A stretch of DNA of 33,308 nucleotides, from positions 1 to 33,308 of the forward strand of contig NZ_SJZJ01000034.1 in the NCBI RefSeq assembly GCF_004337475.1. Reading direction: 5' to 3'. Positions 8,301 to 15,760 of this stretch are shown piece by piece (within the stretch, counting starts at the first letter, position 1; every line of letters begins with the position of its first letter). Source of the DNA: Nocardioides jejuensis (lineage in GTDB: Bacteria; Actinomycetota; Actinomycetes; Propionibacteriales; Nocardioidaceae). Below the pieces are notes generated by a model. It was not told the DNA's origin. It saw only the letters and a program-made list of their open reading frames with translations, and ran no database searches. The translations under genes and the position numbers were made by a program.

Positions 8301-8338
8301 ACGAAGGCCCCCGCACCGACCGGTGCGGGGGCCTTCGT
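8301..8338. terminator. Bidirectional terminator, perfect 18-bp stem
   Basis: Arms 8301-8318 and 8321-8338 are perfectly complementary around two bases. The hairpin lies between the convergent small ORF and the erpA-like gene and can end transcription from both sides. Confidence 0.9.
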
Positions 8339-8356
8339 CTGTCCGACGAGGTCGGA

Positions 8357-8779
8357 TCAGTGGAACGAGTCGCCGCAGGCGCAGGAGCCGGAGGCGTTCG
8401 GGTTGTCGATCGTGAAGCCCTGCTTCTCGATCGTGTCGACGAAGTCGATGACCGCACCGTTGAGGTAGGGGACCGACATCCGGTCGACCACGACGACGAC
8501 GCCGTCGAAGTCGGTCGTCACGTCGCCGTCGAGCGTGCGCTCGTCGAAGAAGAGCTGGTAGCGCAGGCCCGAGCAGCCACCCGGCTGCACCGAGATGCGG
8601 AGCGCGAGGTCGTCACGACCCTCCTGCTCGAGGAGGCTCTTGACCTTGCCGGCCGCAACCGGGCTCAGGTTGATCTGGTCAGCACGGGTGTCGAAGTCGC
8701 GGGGAGCCTCGATGTTGAGGGTCGCGGCCGGTGCACCGTGGCTGTGTCCGCCACCGCCACCGCAGCAAGCGTCGCCCAT
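8357..8779 (-). CDS. erpA: HesB/IscA/ErpA-type Fe-S cluster carrier
   Basis: A 140-aa A-type carrier that delivers Fe-S clusters to apo-proteins. The three cysteine ligands are Cys69 (PGGCSGL) and Cys133/Cys135 in SGSCACGDSFH. The region GRDDLALRISVQPGGCSGLRY and the block DFVDTIEKQGFTIDNPNA match the M. tuberculosis Rv2204c family as I remember it. It has an unusual N-terminal extension of about 25 residues starting MGDACCGGGGGHSHG, rich in Cys, Gly and His, which could bind metal; this is inference. The ATG has a clear AAGGAG 5 nt upstream. Neighbours adoK and glycerate kinase repeat the mycobacterial order. Confidence 0.92.
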   Translation of the reverse strand: MGDACCGGGGGHSHGAPAATLNIEAPRDFDTRADQINLSPVAAGKVKSLLEQEGRDDLALRISVQPGGCSGLRYQLFFDERTLDGDVTTDFDGVVVVVDRMSVPYLNGAVIDFVDTIEKQGFTIDNPNASGSCACGDSFH

Positions 8780-8873
8780 GGTCACTCCTTGAAGTCTTTG
8801 CCAGTTGGTTCTGGGTCGTTGTCCGACGTCCTCAATGGTCGCACACGCGCGGTTATTCCCCACATGCGCTGCG

Positions 8874-9965
8874 TCACGGTGACCACTGGTCGGCCACGTG
8901 GGCGGCGAGCTCCTCCAGCGCGGCCCCCGGCTCGGTGAGTGCGCGGTCTCCGGCCCGCTCCACCATCGCGTACGCCGACTCCACACCGAGGGCGCGCATC
9001 TCGCGGTTGCCGACGTCCACACGCCCGGCGAGGACGACGCACGGCCGCGCGTGCTCGCCCGCGAGTGCCGCGACACCAGCCGGGACCTTGCCGCCCCGCG
9101 TGGTGAAGTCAAAGGCACCCTCGCCGGTCAGGACGAGGTCGGCCGCCGCCGCGCGGGCAGCCAGGCCGGTCGCCTCGGCGACGACCTCGAAGCCGGGACG
9201 ACGGTCCGCCCCCAGGAGCGCCAAGGCGAAGCCGAGGCCGCCCGCGGCGCCGGCACCCTTGCCGGCGGCGGTCTTCCGGTCGGTCGCGGCAGCAAGGTCC
9301 TGCAGGGCACCGTCGACGCCGGGAAGCTCGTCCTCGGTCAGGCCCTTCTGCGGGCCGAAGACCTTCGCTGCGCCAAAGAGACCGGTCAGCGGGTTGTCGA
9401 CGTCGCTGGCAGCCACGATCGAGACGCCTCCGACCGCTGCCCGTGCGGCGGTCAGGTCGATGTGGGTCACGCCGACCAGGCCCGCCGGGCCTTCGTCGAG
9501 CGGACGGTCCGCCGTGGCACCGAGTGCGGCAAGGAGGCCGGCGCCGCCGTCCGTCGTGCCGCTACCACCGAGACCGACGATGATCTCGCGGGCACCGGCG
9601 TCGATCGCCGCGAGCAGCAGCTCCCCCACGCCGTACGTGCTGGCCCGGCGGGCGTCCGCCCCGCCGGTCAGGGCGAGCCCACAGGCCTGCGCCGACTCGA
9701 CGTACGCCGTATGGCCGACGAGGAGGAGAGTCGCCGGCGCTGCAGCACCCAGGGGTCCGCGGACGGTCACAGCCTCGAGGGTTCCGCCGAGCGCTGCGTG
9801 CAGCGTGTCGACGAATCCCGGCCCGCCGTCCGACAGGGGCGCCAGGTCGAGCTCGTCGAGCGGCGCGGTGCGTGCCCACCCGGCGGCGATCGCGGTGGCC
9901 GCCTCCTGCGAGGTCAGGGTCCCGGCGTACTTGTCGGGCGCGATGAGGATGCGCATGGCCGCCAT
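8874..9965 (-). CDS. glxK: Glycerate kinase (GarK/GlxK family)
   Basis: A 363-aa cytoplasmic kinase of the glycerate kinase type-1 family, which phosphorylates glycerate from ATP. Landmarks are the N-terminal RILIAPDKYAGTLTSQEAA, LSDGGPGFVDTL, the glycine-rich IIVGLGGSGTTDGGAGLL and the C-terminal VLTGEGAFDFTTRGGKVP. An ATG at residue 4 (MRILIAPDK) is an equally good start. It lies 94 bp upstream of the erpA-like gene on the same strand, as in Mycobacterium (Rv2205c-Rv2204c), and is divergent from nadA. Whether the product is 2- or 3-phosphoglycerate cannot be told from sequence alone. Confidence 0.92.
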   Translation of the reverse strand: MAAMRILIAPDKYAGTLTSQEAATAIAAGWARTAPLDELDLAPLSDGGPGFVDTLHAALGGTLEAVTVRGPLGAAAPATLLLVGHTAYVESAQACGLALTGGADARRASTYGVGELLLAAIDAGAREIIVGLGGSGTTDGGAGLLAALGATADRPLDEGPAGLVGVTHIDLTAARAAVGGVSIVAASDVDNPLTGLFGAAKVFGPQKGLTEDELPGVDGALQDLAAATDRKTAAGKGAGAAGGLGFALALLGADRRPGFEVVAEATGLAARAAAADLVLTGEGAFDFTTRGGKVPAGVAALAGEHARPCVVLAGRVDVGNREMRALGVESAYAMVERAGDRALTEPGAALEELAAHVADQWSP

Positions 9966-9971
9966 CCTGCC

Positions 9972-10001
9972 GGGAACGACAGGGAACGTCGGGGAACAAC
10001 C
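9972..10001 (+). repeat. Three GGGAAC repeats at exact 10-bp spacing
   Basis: GGGAAC starts at 9972, 9982 and 9992, in phase with the DNA helix, in the divergent glxK-nadA control region. Such phasing suits binding of a protein along one DNA face. No regulator is known to me for this motif. Confidence 0.6.
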
Positions 10002-10030
10002 CGGTCCGGAGTGCGGTTGCCCGCTCGGAC

Positions 10031-10050
10031 GCGCCCCGGTCGAGGGGCGC
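10031..10050. promoter_or_regulatory. Palindrome over the nadA -35 region
   Basis: GCGCCCC (10031-10037) and GGGGCGC (10044-10050) form a perfect 7-bp inverted repeat with a 6-nt spacer just upstream of the nadA -10 box, where an operator would block RNA polymerase. It could also be chance in GC-rich DNA. Confidence 0.4.
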
Positions 10051-10059
10051 AGCGGTCAC

Positions 10060-10065
10060 TAGGAT
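10060..10065 (+). promoter_or_regulatory. -10 box for leaderless nadA
   Basis: TAGGAT (TAnnnT) ends 6 nt before ATG 10072, with no Shine-Dalgarno, so the nadA mRNA probably begins at its start codon. Confidence 0.6.
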
Positions 10066-10071
10066 GGACGC

Positions 10072-11247
10072 ATGACGACTGTCGACCTCCCCCTGCTCCC
10101 GCTCGGGCGCGGCAAGGACCTGGACTCCGAGCGCGGCGTCGAGTGCCCCGGTGACCTTCCGCCGGCTTCGGACCCCGACCTGGTGGCGCGTGCCACGGCT
10201 GCGAAGGCGGCGCTCGGCGAGCGCGTCTTCGTGCTCGGGCACCACTACCAGCGCGACGAGGTCATCCAGTTCGCTGACGTCACCGGCGACTCCTTCAAGC
10301 TCGCGCGCGACGCTGCTGCCCGCCCGGAGGCCGAGTTCATCGTCTTCTGCGGCGTCCACTTCATGGCGGAGTCGGCCGACATCCTGACCGCGCCGGAGCA
10401 GAAGGTCATCCTTCCCGACCTGGCTGCGGGTTGCTCGATGGCCGACATGGCCCGGCTCGCGCAGGTCGAGGACACCTGGGCCGCGCTCGAGGAGGCCGGC
10501 ATCGCGGACGTCGTCGTCCCGATCACGTACATGAACTCCTCGGCCGACATCAAGGCGTTCTGCGGCAAGCACGACGGCGCGGTCTGCACCTCGTCCAACG
10601 CCGACGTTGCGCTCGAGTGGGCCTTCGCGCAGAAGGGCGAGGGCACCAAGGTCCTCTTCCTCCCCGACCAGCACCTCGGCCGCAACACCGCGGTGCTCAA
10701 GATGGGCTTCTCGCTCGAGGACTGCATCGTGTGGGACCCGCGTCTGCCGGGTGGTGGCAACACCCCCGAGCAGATCCAGGCCGCGCGGATGATCCTGTGG
10801 AAGGGCCACTGCTCGGTGCACGGCCGCTTCTCCCCCGACGTGATCGACGAGCTCCGCGCGAAGATCCCCGACCTCAACGTGATCGTGCACCCCGAGTGCC
10901 AGTACGAGGTCGTGACGAAGGCCGACCTCGTGGGCTCCACGGAGTTCATCATCAAGCAGATCGAGGCCGCGCCGGCCGGCACGAGCTGGGCGATCGGCAC
11001 CGAGCTCAACCTGGTCAAGCGCCTCGCTGAGGCCCGTCCGGACCTCAACATCGTGTTCCTGGACCGCAACGTCTGCTACTGCTCGACGATGAACCGCATC
11101 GACCTCCCGCACCTCGTGTGGGCACTCGAGTCGCTCGTCAACGGCGAGGTCCCCAACGTGATCGAGGTCGACCCCGACACCGAGCACTGGGCCAACATCG
11201 CGCTCCAGCGGATGCTCGACCTCCCGGGCAAGACCCACAAGGACTGA
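10072..11247 (+). CDS. nadA: Quinolinate synthase
   Basis: A 391-aa [4Fe-4S] enzyme that condenses iminoaspartate with dihydroxyacetone phosphate to quinolinate in de novo NAD synthesis. Typical features are LGHHYQRDEV (substrate-binding His pair), GDSFKLAR, FCGVHFMAESA and three spaced cysteines that fit the cluster ligands: Cys121 (AGCSMADM), Cys276 (VHPEC) and Cys337 (CYCSTMN). Its length is that of the longer, Bacillus/actinobacterial class. nadB and nadC usually follow nadA but are absent here; a terminator follows at once, so it is monocistronic. Its proximity to an ErpA-type carrier and a cysteine desulfurase suits its need for a cluster. Confidence 0.97.
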   Translation: MTTVDLPLLPLGRGKDLDSERGVECPGDLPPASDPDLVARATAAKAALGERVFVLGHHYQRDEVIQFADVTGDSFKLARDAAARPEAEFIVFCGVHFMAESADILTAPEQKVILPDLAAGCSMADMARLAQVEDTWAALEEAGIADVVVPITYMNSSADIKAFCGKHDGAVCTSSNADVALEWAFAQKGEGTKVLFLPDQHLGRNTAVLKMGFSLEDCIVWDPRLPGGGNTPEQIQAARMILWKGHCSVHGRFSPDVIDELRAKIPDLNVIVHPECQYEVVTKADLVGSTEFIIKQIEAAPAGTSWAIGTELNLVKRLAEARPDLNIVFLDRNVCYCSTMNRIDLPHLVWALESLVNGEVPNVIEVDPDTEHWANIALQRMLDLPGKTHKD

Positions 11248-11252
11248 ACCCC

Positions 11253-11284
11253 GAAGCGCCCCGGTGCGTGCACCGGGGCGCTTC
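11253..11284 (+). terminator. nadA terminator
   Basis: A perfect 14-bp stem (11253-11266 with 11271-11284) and 4-nt loop starts 5 nt after the nadA stop and is followed by a pyrimidine-rich stretch. Confidence 0.88.
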
Positions 11285-11327
11285 TTCCGCCACCCCACTT
11301 GAAGACCTGATCAGATCGGAAACTTGA

Positions 11328-11681
11328 ATGAGCGACACCCTGCCCCCGTGCCCGCAGTGCGGCTCCGAGTACACCTACGAGATGGGCGAGCTCATCGTCT
11401 GCCCCGAGTGCGCCCACGAGTGGTCGCCCTCCGAGGCAGCGGAGGCGGCCGACGCCGCGTTGATCCGCGACGTCAACGGCAACGTGCTCGCCGACGGTGA
11501 CGACGTCGTCATCGCCAAGGACCTCAAGGTCAAGGGTGCCGGCGGCGGCACGATCAAGGTCGGCACCAAGGTCAAGGGCATCCGCCTGATCTCCGACGGC
11601 GTCGGCGACCACGACATCGACGCGACCGTCGAGGGCTTCGGCCGCATGCAGCTCAAGTCGAGCGTGGTCAAGAAGGCCTGA
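11328..11681 (+). CDS. yjdM: YjdM/PhnA-family zinc-ribbon protein
   Basis: A 117-aa cytoplasmic protein of the PhnA/YjdM family. The N-terminal zinc ribbon has Cys8, Cys11, Cys25 and Cys28 (PPCPQCGSEYTYE and CPECAHEW), and the C-terminal domain (VRDVNGNVLADGDDV type, KVGTKVKGIRL) is the family's SH3-like barrel. Despite its old name, no direct role in phosphonate use is established and no phn genes are near. Its stop TGA is immediately followed by the reverse-strand stop of the VOC gene, so the two genes converge with no spacer. Confidence 0.92.
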   Translation: MSDTLPPCPQCGSEYTYEMGELIVCPECAHEWSPSEAAEAADAALIRDVNGNVLADGDDVVIAKDLKVKGAGGGTIKVGTKVKGIRLISDGVGDHDIDATVEGFGRMQLKSSVVKKA

Positions 11682-12329
11682 TCAGGCCCTGGGTGGTTGC
11701 GGGCTGATCAGCGCCGTGGCCACCGAGACGTCCATGTCCCGCGTCCGCACGGTGGTGATCCGGCGCCCGGGCTGGACGGCGTCCTTGACCCGGCCACTCC
11801 GCTCGCCGAGGTACGCCGCAGCGGCGTCGATGTCGGCGACGGCGTGCGTGATGCCCCAGAAGGTGGCCGGTCCTTCCCCTTCGCCAGTGGGAGCGCCGAT
11901 GACCTCGAGGATGACCTCACCGAGACGGAAGAAGACCTGACGCACGGGTGAGCCTGCGAGCTCTGCGTCGCGCACCCGGCGTACGGCCAGGCCCAGCGCC
12001 TCGAGGGAGGCCGTCGTGCGGGCGATGTGCGGCGTCATCAGGACCAGGTGGTCGATCTGCGTGACGCCGAGCGGGTGAACGCCGAACCCGGACGTCGTCG
12101 CGGCCGTCGCAACGGAGGTCGACACCCCCTCCGCCGACTCGAACGCCGCAGCAGCCGCCGGGTCCACGCCCGCCAGCACCCAGCTGCGTACGCCGCGCGG
12201 GCCGGCCGACCCGACGAAGCGGACCGCGACGGAGCCGATCCGGCAGGTGTCGCCGTCGACGGCGAAGCCCGCGGCTGCCCACGCTGCGGCGTCGTCGCCG
12301 ACCTGGATCTCCTCGATGGTGATCGTCAC
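11682..12329 (-). CDS. VOC-superfamily (glyoxalase-like) protein
   Basis: A 215-aa protein with at least one vicinal-oxygen-chelate module. From about residue 95 it reads VTQIDHLVLMTPHIARTTASLEALGL, the start of a betaalphabetabetabeta unit; the second half contains VFFRLGEVILEVIGAP and FWGITHAVADIDAAAAYL. Possible metal ligands are the His of QIDHLV and Glu of ILEVIG. The N-terminal 90 residues resemble a diverged first module. The substrate is unknown. The GTG at 12329 was chosen because a TACCCT box lies 7 nt upstream; the frame itself stays open further. It is divergent from the DUF3043 gene. Confidence 0.8.
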   Translation of the reverse strand: MTITIEEIQVGDDAAAWAAAGFAVDGDTCRIGSVAVRFVGSAGPRGVRSWVLAGVDPAAAAAFESAEGVSTSVATAATTSGFGVHPLGVTQIDHLVLMTPHIARTTASLEALGLAVRRVRDAELAGSPVRQVFFRLGEVILEVIGAPTGEGEGPATFWGITHAVADIDAAAAYLGERSGRVKDAVQPGRRITTVRTRDMDVSVATALISPQPPRA

Positions 12330-12336
12330 GCGGGCG

Positions 12337-12342
12337 AGGGTA
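12337..12342 (-). promoter_or_regulatory. -10 box for the VOC gene
   Basis: TACCCT on the minus strand lies 7 nt before the GTG at 12329, supporting that start and a leaderless transcript. Confidence 0.5.
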
Positions 12343-12373
12343 TCCGCGGAGCGGTCCAGGAGGCACCCGCGGG

Positions 12374-12379
12374 TAGGCT
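12374..12379 (+). promoter_or_regulatory. -10 box for the DUF3043 gene
   Basis: TAGGCT (TAnnnT) predicts a start of transcription near 12386, giving a leader of about 26 nt that contains GAAGG before ATG 12412. Confidence 0.5.
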
Positions 12380-12411
12380 GGACGGGTTCCGTCCGCACGC
12401 ACGAAGGTCCG

Positions 12412-12975
12412 ATGTTGTCCACGAAGCCGTCCGACGAGACTCCGTCGAACACCGCCCCCGGCAAGAAGGGTCGCCCGACCCCGTCCCGCAAGGAGGCCGA
12501 GGCCGCTGCACGCGCCCGGGCCCGCAACGCGGCGGACCCGAAGGCCCGGCGCAACGCCCAGAAGTCCCAGCGCAAGGCCGCGATGGCCGACCTCCGCGAG
12601 GGCTACAAGACCGCGGACGAGTCGAAGCTCCCCGAGCGCGACAAGGGGCCGGTCAAGCGGCTCGTGCGCGATGTCGTGGACTCGCGGATCGGCTTCGCCG
12701 AGCTCTTCGCTCCGCTGCTCGTGCTCATCCTGATCATGAGCGCCGTCAACCCGGTGCTCGGTCAGGGCATGTGGCTGATGGCCGTCGTCCTCGTGGTCCT
12801 CGACATCGTCTGGATCCGGTTCAAGGTGCGCCGCGAGGTGCGCCGCCGCCTGCCCGGCAAGCCGCTCAAGGGCATCACGTACTACGCGGTCGTCCGGTCG
12901 CTCCAGCTGCGCATCCTGCGCCTGCCCAAGCCGCAGGTGAAGATCGGCCAGCGGCTCCCCGACACGTACCGCTGA
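12412..12975 (+). CDS. DUF3043 membrane protein
   Basis: A 187-aa protein of the actinobacterial DUF3043 family, function unknown. The first 100 residues are hydrophilic and strongly basic (GKKGRPTPSRKEAEAAARARARNAADPKARRNAQKSQRKAAMADLREGY), typical of the family. Two hydrophobic helices follow (about 100-118 and 123-140), then a basic C-terminal domain (FKVRREVRRRLPGKPLKGITYYAVVRSLQLRILRLPKP). The start at ATG 12412 has GAAGG 4-5 nt upstream. The gene often lies near ctaC or erpA-like genes in actinobacteria, which fits here. A terminator follows. Confidence 0.9.
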   Translation: MLSTKPSDETPSNTAPGKKGRPTPSRKEAEAAARARARNAADPKARRNAQKSQRKAAMADLREGYKTADESKLPERDKGPVKRLVRDVVDSRIGFAELFAPLLVLILIMSAVNPVLGQGMWLMAVVLVVLDIVWIRFKVRREVRRRLPGKPLKGITYYAVVRSLQLRILRLPKPQVKIGQRLPDTYR

Positions 12976-12988
12976 TCAGCAGACACGA

Positions 12989-13018
12989 AAGGCCCGCTCC
13001 CTCCGGGGAGCGGGCCTT
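12989..13018. terminator. Terminator between DUF3043 gene and dapB
   Basis: A perfect 12-bp stem (12989-13000 with 13007-13018) and 6-nt loop lies between two convergent genes and can serve both. Confidence 0.88.
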
Positions 13019-13042
13019 CGTCGTTGGTCGGACGGCGTCGAC

Positions 13043-13813
<771 letters not shown>

Positions 13814-13877
13814 TCAACGCAGAGATCACAGGGTGTCCGTGCTGCCGTCGCGGACCACAACTGGCAGTCTTGTGCCC

Positions 13878-14393
13878 ATGTCCATCCAGACCATCCCTGC
13901 GCGCATCCGCTGGGCTGTCGACGTACTCGACGTACAGCCCGACGATCACGTCCTGGAGATCGGCTGCGGAGCCGGTGAGGCAGCCGGTCTCGTCGCGAGC
14001 AGGCTCGGCAAGGGCAAGCTGATGGTGATCGACCGTTCCGAGGCGTCGGTGGACCGCACCAAGCGTGTCAACGCCGAGTACGTCGAGTCCGGGCGCCTCA
14101 CCGTCCGCCACATCGACCTCGCCACCCTGCGCGTCCCGGTCAAGCGGCTCGACAAGGCGTTCGCGGTCAACGTGAACCTCTTCTGGATCCGCGACTGCCG
14201 CGACGAGGTCGCCCTGCTCCACGAGAAGCTCAGCCCCGGCGGCACCGTGCACCTCTTCTACGAAGCCACCAAGCTGGACGAGGTCCGGCTGATGGTCGAG
14301 AAGTCGTCGCACGCGCTCGCCGAGGCCGGCTTCCGCGTCTCTGCCGTGCAGAGCCGACGTCCCGCCATGGTCGGGATCATCGGCCGCAAGTGA
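13878..14393 (+). CDS. Class I SAM-dependent methyltransferase, short
   Basis: A 171-aa Rossmann-fold methyltransferase. Motif I is VLEIGCGAGEAAG (residues 25-37), followed by an acidic residue at the end of strand 2 (VIDRSEASVDRT) and the post-motif LSPGGTVHLFYEA. It is compact, with little room for a substrate domain, so a small molecule is the likelier substrate; the identity is unknown. ATG 13878 and an in-frame GTG at 13872 are both possible; a weak CAGTCT box 7 nt before the ATG fits leaderless expression. It is convergent with the M16 peptidase gene, with only 3 nt between the stops. Confidence 0.85.
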   Translation: MSIQTIPARIRWAVDVLDVQPDDHVLEIGCGAGEAAGLVASRLGKGKLMVIDRSEASVDRTKRVNAEYVESGRLTVRHIDLATLRVPVKRLDKAFAVNVNLFWIRDCRDEVALLHEKLSPGGTVHLFYEATKLDEVRLMVEKSSHALAEAGFRVSAVQSRRPAMVGIIGRK

Positions 14394-14396
14394 CCG

Positions 14397-15758
14397 CTAC
14401 GGACCGACCGAAGCGAGCATCTCCGCGCCGCTGAACAGGTCCGCCGCCAGCTCGGCGACGTCCTCGAGCGTCACCGCGTCGATGCGCGCGAGCGCGTCGT
14501 CGAGGCCGATCAGCTCGTCGTAGATGAGCTCGGCCTTGCCGTTGCGCGACATCCGGGCGCCGGAGTCCTCCAGCCCCATGATCATGCTGCCGGCGAGCTG
14601 CCGCTTGCCGCGCACGAGCTCGTCGGCCGTGATGCCGTCGGCGGCCACCTTCTGCAGCTCCGCACGCACGACGGCGAGCGTCTCGTCGAGCTTCGCCGGC
14701 AGGCAACCGACCGCCACGCCGACCAGGCCGGCATCGACGTGGTGGCTCGCGAACGAGTAGACCGAGTACGCCAGGCCGCGCAGCTCGCGCACCTCCTGGA
14801 AGAGGCGCGACGACGCACCGCCGCCCAGCACCGTGTTGAGTACGCCGAGGGCGTAGCGCCGCGGGTCGCTGCGGGTCACGCCACGGACGCCGAGCACGAC
14901 GTTGACCTGCTCCAGCGGGCGCATCGCGTGCGACTCCCCCGCCGTGATCTTCTTCGCCGTTGCCACCCGCGGGGCGACGACCGGCTCCTCGTCGACGGCC
15001 AGGAAGTCCGACCGCCCGAAGGCCTCGCGGATCTGGCGTACGACGGTGTCGTGGTCGACGTTGCCGGCAACCGAGACGACCATGTTCGCCGGGCGGTAGT
15101 GCCTGGCGTAGAAGCGGCTGATCTGCGCGCGGGTCAGCGTCTCGATCGACGCCTCCGTGCCCGCGATGCCGCGGCCCAGCGGGCTGTCGCCCCAGGCCTG
15201 CGCGGCGAAGAGGTTGTGCACGACGTCCTCGGGGTCGTCGTCGTGCATCGCGATCTCGTCGAGGATGACCTCGCGCTCCGCCTCGACGTCGGCGTCGGTG
15301 ATGACCGAGCTGGTCATCATGTCGCCGAGCACGTCGATGGCCAGCGGCAGGTCCTCGGCGAGCACCCGGCCGTGGAAGCAGGTGTACTCCTTGGCCGTGA
15401 AGGCGTTGAAGTCGCCGCCGATCTCGTCGAGCACGATCGAGACGTCGAGCGCCGAGCGCTCGCGGGTGCCCTTGAAGAGCAGGTGCTCGAGGAAGTGCGA
15501 GGCACCGTGGAGCTTGGGCGTCTCGTGACGCGAGCCGACGCCGACCCACACGCCGATGCTGGCCGAGCGGACACCGGCCATCTCCTCGGTCAGGACGCGC
15601 AGCCCGCCGGGCAGCACCGTCCGGCGTACGCGGGAGACGACGCGGCCGGCGTCGTCCTTCTCGACCAGGACGGTGCGGGTCGAGCCGATCTTCTGGGGAA
15701 CGGACAACCGCCCGGCAGTTGCCTGCCGGGCGGTCGTCTTCGTGCGACGTGGGATCAC
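14397..15758 (-). CDS. M16-family zinc metallopeptidase
   Basis: A 453-aa protein of peptidase family M16 (mitochondrial processing peptidase/YmxG-like). The inverted zinc motif HFLEH gives His88, Glu91 and His92, and the distal ligand is Glu168 in EREVILDEIAMHDD. The C-terminal half is the usual non-catalytic partner domain. The gene follows pnp with a 2-nt gap, the order found in Streptomyces and bacilli. The GTG start at 15758 places a perfect 12-bp hairpin (15707-15734) inside the first 17 codons, encoding TARQATAGRLS. Either the extension is translated through that hairpin or the true start is later, for example the GTG of RRTVLPGGL. Confidence 0.93.
   Translation of the reverse strand: MIPRRTKTTARQATAGRLSVPQKIGSTRTVLVEKDDAGRVVSRVRRTVLPGGLRVLTEEMAGVRSASIGVWVGVGSRHETPKLHGASHFLEHLLFKGTRERSALDVSIVLDEIGGDFNAFTAKEYTCFHGRVLAEDLPLAIDVLGDMMTSSVITDADVEAEREVILDEIAMHDDDPEDVVHNLFAAQAWGDSPLGRGIAGTEASIETLTRAQISRFYARHYRPANMVVSVAGNVDHDTVVRQIREAFGRSDFLAVDEEPVVAPRVATAKKITAGESHAMRPLEQVNVVLGVRGVTRSDPRRYALGVLNTVLGGGASSRLFQEVRELRGLAYSVYSFASHHVDAGLVGVAVGCLPAKLDETLAVVRAELQKVAADGITADELVRGKRQLAGSMIMGLEDSGARMSRNGKAELIYDELIGLDDALARIDAVTLEDVAELAADLFSGAEMLASVGP
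15707..15734 (-). terminator. Perfect hairpin at the pnp/M16 junction
   Basis: Arms 15707-15718 and 15723-15734 form a perfect 12-bp stem with a TTGC/GCAA loop, 27 nt after the pnp stop. It looks like a pnp terminator or an RNA-processing site, yet lies inside the M16 reading frame. No T-run follows. Confidence 0.6.
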
Positions 15759-15760
15759 GC

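Noticed and set aside
7996..8457. Upstream extension of adenosine kinase to 8457
   Set aside because: It would cross a perfect terminator and the erpA-like gene; the known N-terminus TGSIATDHLM begins at ATG 7995.
9562..11298. 578-aa open frame on the minus strand
   Set aside because: It is antisense to nadA and has no recognisable domain; nadA is certain.
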